From assembly GCA_900323505.1 (NCBI GenBank), contig OOIN01000016.1:62001-126000 (forward strand): a stretch of 64,000 bases of DNA, written 5' to 3'. The position numbers were made by a program, and so were the translations under genes. Positions 30,281 to 39,543 of this stretch are shown in pieces; position 1 is the stretch's first letter, and each line of letters starts with the position of its first letter. The stretch is from Ustilago trichophora (lineage: Eukaryota > Basidiomycota > Ustilaginomycetes > Ustilaginales > Ustilaginaceae). A model generated the notes under the pieces. That model was not told where the DNA came from. It was given only the letters and a program-made list of their open reading frames with translations, and did not search any database.

Positions 30281-33200
30281 TCAATCTACGTAAAAAGTGA
30301 AGACGTTCAACATCTTTTGCGCTGTACTCAAAAACTCCTCTGCCACCTGCCAAGTCCCCGCGACGCCCTTCAACTCGTTGCCCATATCCTGAAGCACAAA
30401 CGGCCAATCCTGAATCGGTTGACCCAGCAACGTCGCCCCTTCCTCCAGTGTGCCGTGCTGCAACCAGCAATCGTTGCTCGAGTCGAACTGGATCCCCGCC
30501 ATCTCGGTCTCCCTGTCCCCTGGACTCGGTCGCTCCGCATCGAGCTGCAAACACTGATCCGAGACCAGCTCGACAGGCGCCTCGCGAACCTCGGCAGAAC
30601 ACTTGCACAGCTGACGTCGTCGTTGTGCAGCAGATCGCTGGAGCCGACAGAGGATGACGAGGATTCCAAATGCCTGTCCTAGGCCTTCCAGGATGGTAGG
30701 CGTGAGCGTGGAGAGTCGAGGCATGCTCATAAAGTTGCCGATAACAGCGCCGGCGTGGACGGCAGCCCAGCGTTGAAGGCGAGTGTTGCGGTAGGGGCAT
30801 GAGTCGGGATCGACACAGCTCTCGCAGCGTAGAGGGATGGCTGTCTGAATGCCCGGTCTTGCAGCGGTGCCTTTGGAGGAAGAGGAGGAAGAGGCGCCAT
30901 TGGTCGAGCTATTGGCGCCAGACGCCTCGCTGTACTCGCCACAGGTCGCAACGAGGGCGTGGACCACATGGTGTGCGTTGAAAAGCGCAGAAAGCTGAAT
31001 GACGTGGAATCGGAAATGCAGTTGAAAGCGGTCGTTGTTGGGTCCAAGTGTCGTGACGCGTGCTTTTGCCGCACCGAGATTACCGTTCTCGCCAGCATGT
31101 GCGGTGCTGCTATGCGGTCGACTGAACCCGGTCGAGTTGGCGACAGGGTTCGGCATGTACGACTGGTGGTAGAGTCGCATCCATCTCGACAGGGCTGCCA
31201 TCATCATTTCGGGCGTCATCACGTTCAGATGGTGATACGCTACGCCACCCTTGATGCAGAAGGCCGATTCGAGACCCGCTGCAAACGAAGGTTGAGCTGG
31301 GCTGAAATCGGCAGCATACGATGTGCCTGTTCGGAACGGCGGCGTGTATCGAGCGATCCACAGCAGATGTAGACCTTCCAACAAGCTCAGCAACGCAAAA
31401 TGCTCCTTGACCGTAAAGCAGAGCATGCGTTCCAGATCACGTTTGGCCTTTTCGCTCTCCTTTTCACCGCCATCGTGTCGTTCATCGTTCTTGGCCGTGG
31501 CTGGAGATGGCGCATCGATGCCAAAGAGCGCATCTAGGATCGGACCGAGTTGGCGCTTGCCAGAGCAGAGCGGACGCTCGTTGCTCTCGCGCGTCGTCTT
31601 GTGTTCGAGTACGAGCTTTGCCCACTCGATAGCTGTCTTTGCATCCCAAACATCGTCGGCACAAGGGACCAGCGCCTGACAAGCGATCCTACCCATACTG
31701 CGCATCTGGCTGTAGCTGGACAGAAACTCGGAATGGTGCGACTCGGTGATGCTGTGGCAGATCATGTTGCGGTTGACCTCTTCGGCATCGGACCACTGCT
31801 TCCAGACACCGTGCAGACGCTCGAGCAGGGTCTTTTGCTCGGCAGACAGTTTGTGTGTCGTCTGGTCTCGTGCTAGCACTTCGAGCTCGACGAGCGCCAT
31901 CTGGATGTTGGGACCCAGCAGTCGCTGCAACGACTCCTCCCATGGTCCAATTAGGAACCAAATACCTTGGCGCCACGCGTACTCACGACCGAGCGAGCTG
32001 CCTGTATAGGTACTGTGGATGGATTTGCGACGGATGCTCTCATCGCGACAGAGGAATGCATAGAGATGTGTGAAAGCCATGACCGCAGTCGCTTCGCGCA
32101 TGAGTTGAGGTTGGTCGAGGTAGAAGACGGCGCCCGCCCAGATGCTGCGGAAGACGAGTTGCCAGAGCTCGGCACCGTAAGCCTTGACATCAGCTCGTGG
32201 CTGCCAAAGCGTACCGATGGCGAGGAGCGAGATGAAGACGTATGGTCGTTCGGCAGCCAATCTGCGATGGTCGAGAAGCCAGTACGACGGTAGAAGAGGC
32301 AACATGGAGCGTGTGTGTCGGGTGGCAGCACTGAAGAGCGATGCGGCAGTGAGACGTGGCGGCTTCTTGGGGATGTTGACACCATGCAGGACAAGATCGC
32401 GCGTGCTGGCACCAATGTTGGTTGCTGCCTGATCGCCGACCTTTTCGACGGAGCGAGTCATCTCGTCGGCGTCGTCGATGTTGCCGTTCGTTGGTGGATG
32501 GCGTGGTGTTCCTGGTGTTGACCTGCCCGAGTTGTGCGCCGAGTCGGTGAAGGTGGCAAAGGGAACAAGATTGGCCAGTGGCTGTGGGACTGGATGCGAA
32601 GATGGTGCGGCGACGGATTGTGGTTCTTGCAGATGTGGTGTCTGCTGCTGCTGCTGTTGTTGTTGCTGCTGCTGAAGAGGCAGAGCGCTAGACTGATGCG
32701 ACTGAGTTTGCTGCTGCTGTTGCTGTGATGGGCCTGGTTGCTGCATCTGAGCTTGTATTGGCTGAGCTGCTGAAATGGATTGCCCGCTTTGATCTGCATA
32801 CGCAAAAGCATCGTTGGACATGGCAGCACCCGTCATGCCATGATAATCGACGGGCGCCATAGGCTCATGTGGAATAAAGCTCGAGATAGAATCCATGAGG
32901 ATCGATTGAAGGATGTCGTCAAAGAAGTTTTGGCCTTCGGTATCGGAATTGGAGCTAGATCCCCATGAGGGGGAGGGCGCCGTCAGCGAGGCTATTGAAA
33001 GTGGAGCGGCCTGATCTGCAGATGCAGCTGCCTGACCATAGCCAGCTGTGGGATGGAGTGCCGAAGACGAGGTGCTGCCATAGTCATTGTACGAGATGGG
33101 TGCGCCATAGAGGTTGGGATAGAAAGGCAGAGACGAGGAAGGCGTGGCTGTAGCCGCAGCGGCCGAAGCACTCGAGCTGCCAGAGTCGTAGAGTTGAGAT

Positions 33201-33826
33201 TGGTTGCTCTGCGATTGCCATGGACTTTGGCCTAGGCTTGAAGACTCGCTTGCTGAGGTTTGCGGATGAGCTGACGAAGCGGAATGAGAGGCAGATTCAT
33301 TGCGCGGGTATGGATGGTAGTGTTGCGATCTGTAGTAGCCCGAGGAGGAGGAGGAGGATGCTGCCGGGCGTGATGCGCCGTCGGGGGAGAAAGCGGAGCT
33401 GTGGTTTGCGTTGGCGGAAGGCGAACGATTCGAGGTGGCATCGTATGTGCTGAGAGGATGTGCGCCTGCCGCCGAGGTGGATGTACGAGATAGAGACGAC
33501 CTTTGCTGGGGCAGAGCCGAGTTTGAGTTTACGTCTGGCAAGGAGACATCGAGATCATCGATGTGATCCTCTGCATCCTCATCGGACTTGATGCCGCTAT
33601 CACCGCCGCTACCACCACCGATCTTGACGGCGGACAAGTTGGGTTGATCCGGATGAATCCGCTTCTTGTGGCGCTGGAAACTATCGATGCGCTTGAACTC
33701 CTGGTCGCAGTCTGGGCATCTCCACACGGCCTCATCCGAGTGTGAGAGAAGGTGGCGGCGCAGATGGACAGGTTTGGAGAAGAGGTAGTCGCATCCAGCG
33801 TGTGGACATGAGATTGTTTTGGGCAT
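30281..33826 (-). CDS. C2H2 zinc-finger transcription factor with fungal-specific regulatory domain
   Basis: A 1181-aa protein. Two classical fingers stand at the very N-terminus: C7-x4-C12-x12-H25-x3-H29 and C37-x2-C40-x12-H53-x4-H58. Residues about 60-470 are low-complexity (Ser, Ala, Pro and Gln runs; two polyQ stretches encoded near 32641-32740). From about residue 540 a fungal transcription-factor middle domain follows (LPLLPSYWLLDHRRLAAERP, ISLLAIGTLW, AVFYLDQPQLMREA), with an N-terminal REYAWRQGIWF segment typical of this C2H2-plus-Fungal_trans class. It should be nuclear and bind DNA; targets are unknown. The start is the first ATG (MPKTISCPHAG). An in-frame TTG lies upstream but is not a credible start. 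Confidence 0.9.
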   Translation of the reverse strand: MPKTISCPHAGCDYLFSKPVHLRRHLLSHSDEAVWRCPDCDQEFKRIDSFQRHKKRIHPDQPNLSAVKIGGGSGGDSGIKSDEDAEDHIDDLDVSLPDVNSNSALPQQRSSLSRTSTSAAGAHPLSTYDATSNRSPSANANHSSAFSPDGASRPAASSSSSSGYYRSQHYHPYPRNESASHSASSAHPQTSASESSSLGQSPWQSQSNQSQLYDSGSSSASAAAATATPSSSLPFYPNLYGAPISYNDYGSTSSSALHPTAGYGQAAASADQAAPLSIASLTAPSPSWGSSSNSDTEGQNFFDDILQSILMDSISSFIPHEPMAPVDYHGMTGAAMSNDAFAYADQSGQSISAAQPIQAQMQQPGPSQQQQQQTQSHQSSALPLQQQQQQQQQQQTPHLQEPQSVAAPSSHPVPQPLANLVPFATFTDSAHNSGRSTPGTPRHPPTNGNIDDADEMTRSVEKVGDQAATNIGASTRDLVLHGVNIPKKPPRLTAASLFSAATRHTRSMLPLLPSYWLLDHRRLAAERPYVFISLLAIGTLWQPRADVKAYGAELWQLVFRSIWAGAVFYLDQPQLMREATAVMAFTHLYAFLCRDESIRRKSIHSTYTGSSLGREYAWRQGIWFLIGPWEESLQRLLGPNIQMALVELEVLARDQTTHKLSAEQKTLLERLHGVWKQWSDAEEVNRNMICHSITESHHSEFLSSYSQMRSMGRIACQALVPCADDVWDAKTAIEWAKLVLEHKTTRESNERPLCSGKRQLGPILDALFGIDAPSPATAKNDERHDGGEKESEKAKRDLERMLCFTVKEHFALLSLLEGLHLLWIARYTPPFRTGTSYAADFSPAQPSFAAGLESAFCIKGGVAYHHLNVMTPEMMMAALSRWMRLYHQSYMPNPVANSTGFSRPHSSTAHAGENGNLGAAKARVTTLGPNNDRFQLHFRFHVIQLSALFNAHHVVHALVATCGEYSEASGANSSTNGASSSSSSKGTAARPGIQTAIPLRCESCVDPDSCPYRNTRLQRWAAVHAGAVIGNFMSMPRLSTLTPTILEGLGQAFGILVILCRLQRSAAQRRRQLCKCSAEVREAPVELVSDQCLQLDAERPSPGDRETEMAGIQFDSSNDCWLQHGTLEEGATLLGQPIQDWPFVLQDMGNELKGVAGTWQVAEEFLSTAQKMLNVFTFYVD

Positions 33827-33960
33827 TCTGACGTTGCCAAAGCCCGGGAGAGACGGAAAGTTGAGCGGCCCAAGAGGAAAGTTTAGGGTTTCATATCGTG
33901 GAGAAGTTTGCTCGAGGTCACCAACCACAAGAGTGAGAGATCGAGTATTCAAGCCTCGAG

Positions 33961-33984
33961 CATGAGCATGAGCATGAGCATGAG
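33961..33984. repeat. CATGAG hexamer tandem repeat, four copies
   Basis: Four exact CATGAG units about 135 bp upstream of the zinc-finger gene start, probably in its leader. Seen directly. Confidence 0.85.
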
Positions 33985-34502
33985 GATGGCTTAGTCGAGG
34001 ACCGAATCCGAGCCAAAAGATGGGTAGGTGCTAGCCAAACGAATGTCGATGTTGTGGTGTGGTTTTGTGGTTGGAAGTGGGAGGTGGAGACGTATTCCGG
34101 GCACCACTGGAATGGTTGGATGTTGGGTAATCGTGCAAAGTAATTATTCGAGATGGTGTCGAGATGATGGATCTGACACGGACTGGATGGGAGTGAGGAT
34201 GATGACGACGCTTCAAGGCCAGCCGGATGAGATCCGAAAGAGAGCAAGGGTTTGAGTGTGATAGAGTCAAAGGCCCAAAACAGTGGTGACACAGGTGGGG
34301 GCGTGGGAAAAAATAAAACACTAAAAAGTCTCCCATCAAGAAATAAATAAATACATAAAAAAACAAAAGGGCCCCCATCCAGCTATCTGGTTCACATTGA
34401 CAAAGCTCAGCCCGATTAGCTCTGCTGTACATCTCTCTCTCCCTTTTCAAGTCGCGAGTGCAATGTGACACTGAATGAGTGCAAATCAGTAAGAGAGACA
34501 AA

Positions 34503-34510
34503 GAGAGAGA

Positions 34511-34541
<31 letters not shown>

Positions 34542-34567
34542 TGTGTGTGTGTGTGTGTGTGTGTGTG
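34503..34567. repeat. GA/GT dinucleotide microsatellite
   Basis: Alternating blocks of (GA)n and (GT)n over 65 bp. Alternating purine-pyrimidine GT runs can adopt Z-DNA and are length-variable. Confidence 0.9.
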
Positions 34568-35823
34568 GGGTGTCTATACTTGAAGATGATCTCTGTCGCG
34601 GTTCTGCCTCGGCACTCTCCGACCGCTTCTTTCTGTTGGTATTTCTCATGCCTCACGGGAGTGCGCCGATACTCTGGAATCACAAGTGCAGTACTGTGTA
34701 GTAGTAGGATTACGGGAAAGTGTTTGAATCGAGCCTTTTGAAGACATCAGATGTTTTCAAAGCAAAAGATGCATTTCCAGGGTCTACTGTAGAAATGGCT
34801 TCGGATGTGTGGGGTAAAGAAGGGATTTCGTTGGGGTTGCACAGGGCTCACATTACTGTACACTACTTCAACCTGTAGCTCACAGCTTGTTAATTTCAGC
34901 AACGACAGCAGCAGCTTACGACGCTCCTTTTTTGTTTCGTTTTTCCGATCCCATATCGCTGTGTCGAGCTCGCTATCTTGGCGTTTCCCTCAGCCAGCAA
35001 GCAATGCCAAACCCTCCTTTCAAATTCGAAATCTGTACGCCTGGGCTCCTTACACAAAAGTGAGCATTACTGCGTTCTTGTTGACAGTCGAATGTTTGGT
35101 CCTTCACATCTCCTTTTGAGAGAGCAGTCGAAGAGTGACATTTCCTACATTTTCTTCGTCCATATCGTCGTTCTTCTCGTCAGAAACTATCATATTTCAC
35201 GCGCCAGTCTCGGTACTGAGCTGCAGAACAAGGAAATCCCTTTTTTCTCCAAATGCGGCGGTAACACCTCGCACAAGCCTGTTTTTCAAGGCTCCGGTGG
35301 TGACCCTCCACTTTCTTTTTTTTTTTTTCATCCGAAATCCAAAATGCAAAGGGGTAACCTTCCACATTCTCTGTGTTCTTGTACGACCCTCAGGTTCCCA
35401 CACCCTGACCGCGCTCGCTATACGATGGATGGATGTCCTTCCCCACACTCCGCAAAGCTCATTCGTCTTCTGAAAGCCAAACTCTCTTCCCGTTTCCTAC
35501 GCCCGTGTGCTTGCAGTCGCTACGCCTTTGCCCAGAGAGCAACCTCCCCCACGCTTCAATCTCATATCCGTTTTCAAACCATCTCTCTCTCTCTCTTTAA
35601 ACCCTGCCAACGGCCCTTTTCCTTCTGTGCCACCACCCTCATCTCATTTCCACCCATATCCAGCCTCCCTCAACATCTGCTGCCAGGTCAACTCGGGCTT
35701 GCCAATTCGCACTCAAGAAACAAACACAAATTACCGCAGCGCTCAACTTTGTCCTCCTTTCCTACAAACCGATACCCCAACACCATCCCTTTTGCTCTGG
35801 ACTCGCGCAGCAACACACTCAAG

Positions 35824-36795
35824 ATGAGTCTCAGCGTCAACTCGATTATCGAGCGTCTCGGCGGGTACTATACCCAAATCACCTCGACCACCGCCGGTAC
35901 TGCCGCATTGGCCGTTTTTGCCCTCTACGTCGTCCGCAAGTACTTCCAGCGACGCAAGCGTCTGGCCGCCCGCAAAGCCTGGTCCAACACCACCCGCGAA
36001 GTCGCCGTCATCACCGGAGGCTCGGGCGGTATCGGCATCGAAGTCGTCAAACGTCTCTCTGCAAAGGGCGTCAAAGTCGCCATCCTCGACATCGTAGAAC
36101 CCAAAGCTGGCATCCTCTCCAACACCGTCCGCTTCTACAAGACAGACCTGACCGACTACGATAGCATCCTCACCGCCTCCAAATCCATCGAGAAGGACCT
36201 TGGCCCCGTCACCATCCTCGTCAACAACGCCGGCGTCGCCAACGACGGCCCTAGCATCCTCGAATTCGACCCCAAAAAGACCAAACTCACCATCGATGTC
36301 AACCTCCTCTCCCACTTTTACACACTCAAGATCTTCCTCCCACACATGATCCGCACCAACCATGGTCACATCATGTCCGTCGCAAGCGCAGGCTCCTTCA
36401 TCATGCCCGCCGGAGGCGCAGACTACGGCGCCACCAAAGCAGCTCTCGTCTCCCTCCACGAAACACTCCAGCTCGAGCTAGAGCTCCTCTACCAACAACG
36501 TACGGGGGTTCATTGCAGTATCGTTCATCCATACTGGATAGCTACTGGACTCACTGAGCAAATCTTTGTCAAGTCTTTCCATGACAAGATGATCAAGCCT
36601 GCTCTTGTTGGTCAGAAGATGGTGGACCAGCTTCTGAGCGGTCAAGGTGGAAGTCTCTATATCCCTGGCTGGATTGGAAATCTTGCTTTTATTCGAGTGC
36701 TTCCTCATGCTCTCCAGCACCGAATTCGCATCAACGGAACCCTTGACCTTGCTGCCAACAAACGCGAAGACCGACCTAATCCTCCCATGCCTTGA
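35824..36795 (+). CDS. Membrane-anchored short-chain dehydrogenase/reductase (SDR16C/retinol-dehydrogenase-like)
   Basis: A 323-aa protein. A hydrophobic segment (about 24-38, AGTAALAVFALYVVRKY) followed by basic residues suggests an N-terminal anchor in ER or lipid-droplet membranes. The Rossmann motif TGGSGGIG is at 64-71, with D89 after the second strand (AILDI), which favours NAD(H). NNAG is at 134-137, and the catalytic set is S188, Y201 and K205 (ADYGATKAAL). Members oxidise or reduce lipophilic alcohols, retinoids or sterols. The exact substrate is unknown. The start follows CTCAAGATGAG and gives a normal family N-terminus. Confidence 0.9.
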   Translation: MSLSVNSIIERLGGYYTQITSTTAGTAALAVFALYVVRKYFQRRKRLAARKAWSNTTREVAVITGGSGGIGIEVVKRLSAKGVKVAILDIVEPKAGILSNTVRFYKTDLTDYDSILTASKSIEKDLGPVTILVNNAGVANDGPSILEFDPKKTKLTIDVNLLSHFYTLKIFLPHMIRTNHGHIMSVASAGSFIMPAGGADYGATKAALVSLHETLQLELELLYQQRTGVHCSIVHPYWIATGLTEQIFVKSFHDKMIKPALVGQKMVDQLLSGQGGSLYIPGWIGNLAFIRVLPHALQHRIRINGTLDLAANKREDRPNPPMP

Positions 36796-37567
36796 TGGGC
36801 AATATGAGCTTTGTTCAGTCGCGCAACATCCTGCTCTTTGTATCTCTTCCAAGTCTCTGAAACACTCGATCTCGAATGAAACGTTGATCTCCACGATGTC
36901 TGTGACGTGCATGTTGAACCGAGTCTATATGGCAGCACATAGGATGGTGCGCATACTATGAAACGATGGTCGAGCTTGAGGTACAAGGCTATCGCGTTCG
37001 GCATGTCGATGGTGCGCCGGCGGCAGGCTGATCATCGGGAAAGGCATTCTTTCAGGCCAAGCCTTGAGCGAGACTTCTGCGTGGATGCGGGAGGAGCCGG
37101 AGGCTGATTGAATCCGGAGAAAGTAGATACAGGAGTTGCTGCCTTTGATCTTTCCCGAGTGGGCTTGTATGCGGTACGTCGACTCGCACAAGAGGGAAAT
37201 GGTTGTGATTACCGATTCAGAAGACAACGCCATCGTGGGTTCAGACACAGACAGTTCAGCAACAAGGGACGGTCAGAAGAGAAGCGAACCGGAGGAAGCG
37301 TCCACCTCTTTGCGACCTCGCAAGAGAAGGACGGCGCTGTAAGACGATGACGATCTAGGTTTTCACTTCCAGCGCCGCTGGCCGATGTATGTTAGCATGT
37401 TTCTTTTCAGGCAATCGAACGATTGCAGTCCCATTACGTCACAAGCGATGAAGCGATACCGAAGCAACCATCACACGCCGATCGCACGCCGCACTTCTGT
37501 GCCAAGGTCTATCCATATCCATTGCACAATGCGCGTATCTAACGTCTACAAGCGTCCGTGCGGCTCA
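36796..37567. other. Convergent intergenic region, dehydrogenase / methyltransferase
   Basis: 772 bp between two convergent 3' ends, which is long for such a pair. It includes a possible plus-strand exon or short gene at 37133-37342 (see findings). Otherwise nothing was recognised. Confidence 0.5.
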
Positions 37568-38692
37568 CTACTTCTTCTTGATCATAACGAAGCATAACGG
37601 CCATCTCAAATGCAACTCTTGCACCTCTTTGCCATGATTGGCTCTGGTTACTTCTGCCTTGAGCTTTTCCAAGAAACGATCTACAACGTCTTTTCCACCA
37701 TGGTTTTGCTTGTCGTCCTTGTGTTGTGCGAGGTAGGTGTGGGTTGCAGACCAGGTTCGGAGGTAGCTTGCCATTTGGTCCCAGGTGAGATGCTTGTCCA
37801 TGGTTGCGTGTTCTTGGTTGCCTTGGAATTCTTCTACTACGTCGGGGGAGAGGCCGGGTGTGTTTAAGGGAGTGGAGGGGAGCGGTGGCCAACTGGACCA
37901 GATTTGGTCTTTTTCCAGGCCGGAGGTGGAAAAGGTACGTTTGAAGGCCGTGCTGTCGTCCCAGTGTGAAGCGATGTCGGAGTAAGTGGTGGGAAAGGGG
38001 ACGGGTTCGAGGCCTTGGTTGACGATGGACCGACCTGGTTGTTCCCAATACTCGCCGATGGAGTCGATTCCATCATCGGCTTTGGTAGTGTCGGTTGGTG
38101 CGAGTCTGGGTGATCCTGGTCCGTGACCATCCCTCAGCGCAAAGCGGTTCAACAACCTTCTGGTGCTTGGAAAGTCGGGTAGGAAAAAGTCAGGATAGCC
38201 GTACAAACATACACTTCCTCCTGGCCTCACTACGCGAGTCAACTCGTTCCAGAATTTGGGATAGTCAAACCAGTGTGCTGCCTGTCCACTCGTGACCAGA
38301 TCCACACTGCTGTCTGGGAGGAACGCGAGCGATTCAGAGTAACCCTGTTTGTACTCGATCTTTCCCAGTGCACCTTTGGAGCCGTCCGAGGCGCGAGGGA
38401 TAAGGTTGTCCGGAAGATCAGGGGTCGAAGGCGTGATAGCTGCTTCTACCATCTTGGCGGACGGATCCAGCCCAATGACGCGGTCGAAATGGGGTAGGAG
38501 CGAGACGGTAGAGATGCCTGGTCCACAACCCAAATCCAGAGCTAGACTGGAACCAGCCGGAGGGGACGAAACGGTCGCTGGTCGAGGTCCAAAGTGATAC
38601 GCAAGCACCTTGTCATGTACCCATTTAGGGTACGACGGTCGAAAGGCGAGATACGCCGCCGCGTCGAAAGTGGTTCGAGAGAACGTAGCCAT
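37568..38692 (-). CDS. Class I SAM-dependent methyltransferase
   Basis: A 374-aa protein. Motif I is LALDLGCGPGIS (about 50-61), which binds S-adenosylmethionine. It is followed by an acidic end of the second strand (VIGLDPSAKM) and motif IV-like DLVTSGQAAHWFDYPKFW. The order and the N-terminal F-D-A-A-A-Y-L-A-F-R-P-S-Y-P entry match the trans-aconitate-methyltransferase-like fungal group (yeast Tmt1 relatives). The methyl acceptor is probably a small carboxylic acid but cannot be determined. Proline-rich insertions in the second half (LPSTPLNTPGLSPD) are likely loops. It ends MIKKK; no peroxisomal or secretory signal is seen. Confidence 0.88.
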   Translation of the reverse strand: MATFSRTTFDAAAYLAFRPSYPKWVHDKVLAYHFGPRPATVSSPPAGSSLALDLGCGPGISTVSLLPHFDRVIGLDPSAKMVEAAITPSTPDLPDNLIPRASDGSKGALGKIEYKQGYSESLAFLPDSSVDLVTSGQAAHWFDYPKFWNELTRVVRPGGSVCLYGYPDFFLPDFPSTRRLLNRFALRDGHGPGSPRLAPTDTTKADDGIDSIGEYWEQPGRSIVNQGLEPVPFPTTYSDIASHWDDSTAFKRTFSTSGLEKDQIWSSWPPLPSTPLNTPGLSPDVVEEFQGNQEHATMDKHLTWDQMASYLRTWSATHTYLAQHKDDKQNHGGKDVVDRFLEKLKAEVTRANHGKEVQELHLRWPLCFVMIKKK

Positions 38693-38980
38693 CGTCTACC
38701 TTGCGTGCTTGATGGTCCAAAGTACGTTGTCCTAGTGCTGTTGCTCGTCGTCTAGTGTGCTTGCTCTTGTGCTTCGTCTAGGTGATTGCTAAACCCTTTC
38801 TATGCGTTGTTGATGATCGTGCTTGTTGGCGGAAAGTAGCAAAGACTATATACCAATGAAGTAGTAGGTCGGTCGGACAAGGCGGTAACACACCTCCGCT
38901 TCTACCGGAACTACCTTGCCCTTGCAAAGGCCGCACAGACGCATTTTCCTGCGCAATACAAGACACAGCGTGGGGGACAG

Positions 38981-39043
<63 letters not shown>

Positions 39044-39543
39044 ATTCATGGATTTCCATCTGCAAGAGTCGTGGCGCGTGTGTGGAGTTCTGTCGGCCAT
39101 CCAATGCCGATTTCTCGTACTTACCGCCGGAATTCGCCTTTTGGACCCCCACACACCGACGGCACACATATTTTCTTCAAAATAGGTATCGCCGCCCAAT
39201 TCCTTCGCTCAGTCTCGATTGCGCCTGAAAAATCCGCCCGCCCTCCAAGAAGCCATCTTCTTTGGTTTACTTGGCAATGCCGGCGCGGCTTTGTCGCCGT
39301 CTGCTTGGCGATGCCTTCACCGACGGCACATTCGGACAATGCAGATCTGGTGAGAAAAAACTTCGATTGCAATGCGAGGAACAGAAGAATGCTGAATGTG
39401 GGATGCGAGAGAATCCTGAAAACGATGCTGGGACGAACATGTTGGAAATGCAAGATGCGAAGGAATGCAATGGGGAGGGATTTCTATGAGTGCAGAAGAA
39501 AGGTTGAGAGCGGAGCGCTTTGGTCAATATCCTCGGGATGACC
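38693..39543. other. Intergenic, methyltransferase promoter and ATOS-gene 3' region
   Basis: 851 bp between two minus-strand genes, dominated by an A58 homopolymer. The frames covering the homopolymer are artefacts (poly-Lys or poly-Phe). Confidence 0.6.
38981..39038. repeat. A58 homopolymer tract
   Basis: 58 uninterrupted A residues lie between the methyltransferase start and the ATOS gene end. No coding sequence ends just to its left and no flanking target-site duplication is obvious. It therefore looks like a slipped homopolymer, and its exact length may be an assembly estimate. Confidence 0.9.

Larger units (their letters stand above)
33827..35823. other. Divergent intergenic region, zinc-finger gene / short-chain dehydrogenase
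   Basis: A 2-kb region. It contains a CATGAG hexamer repeat close to the zinc-finger start, a GA/GT microsatellite at 34503-34567 and two TACTGTA heptamers (34785, 34854). A long pyrimidine-rich leader precedes the dehydrogenase. The dehydrogenase frame stays open far upstream, but that sequence has no protein-like character. Confidence 0.6.

Noticed and set aside
34978..35823. In-frame N-terminal extension of the short-chain dehydrogenase
   Set aside because: The sequence is pyrimidine-rich leader crossing homopolymer T tracts; the family N-terminus fits the ATG at 35824.
38981..39038. Poly-A tail of a retroposed gene
   Set aside because: No coding remnant ends at the tract and no target-site duplication is visible.
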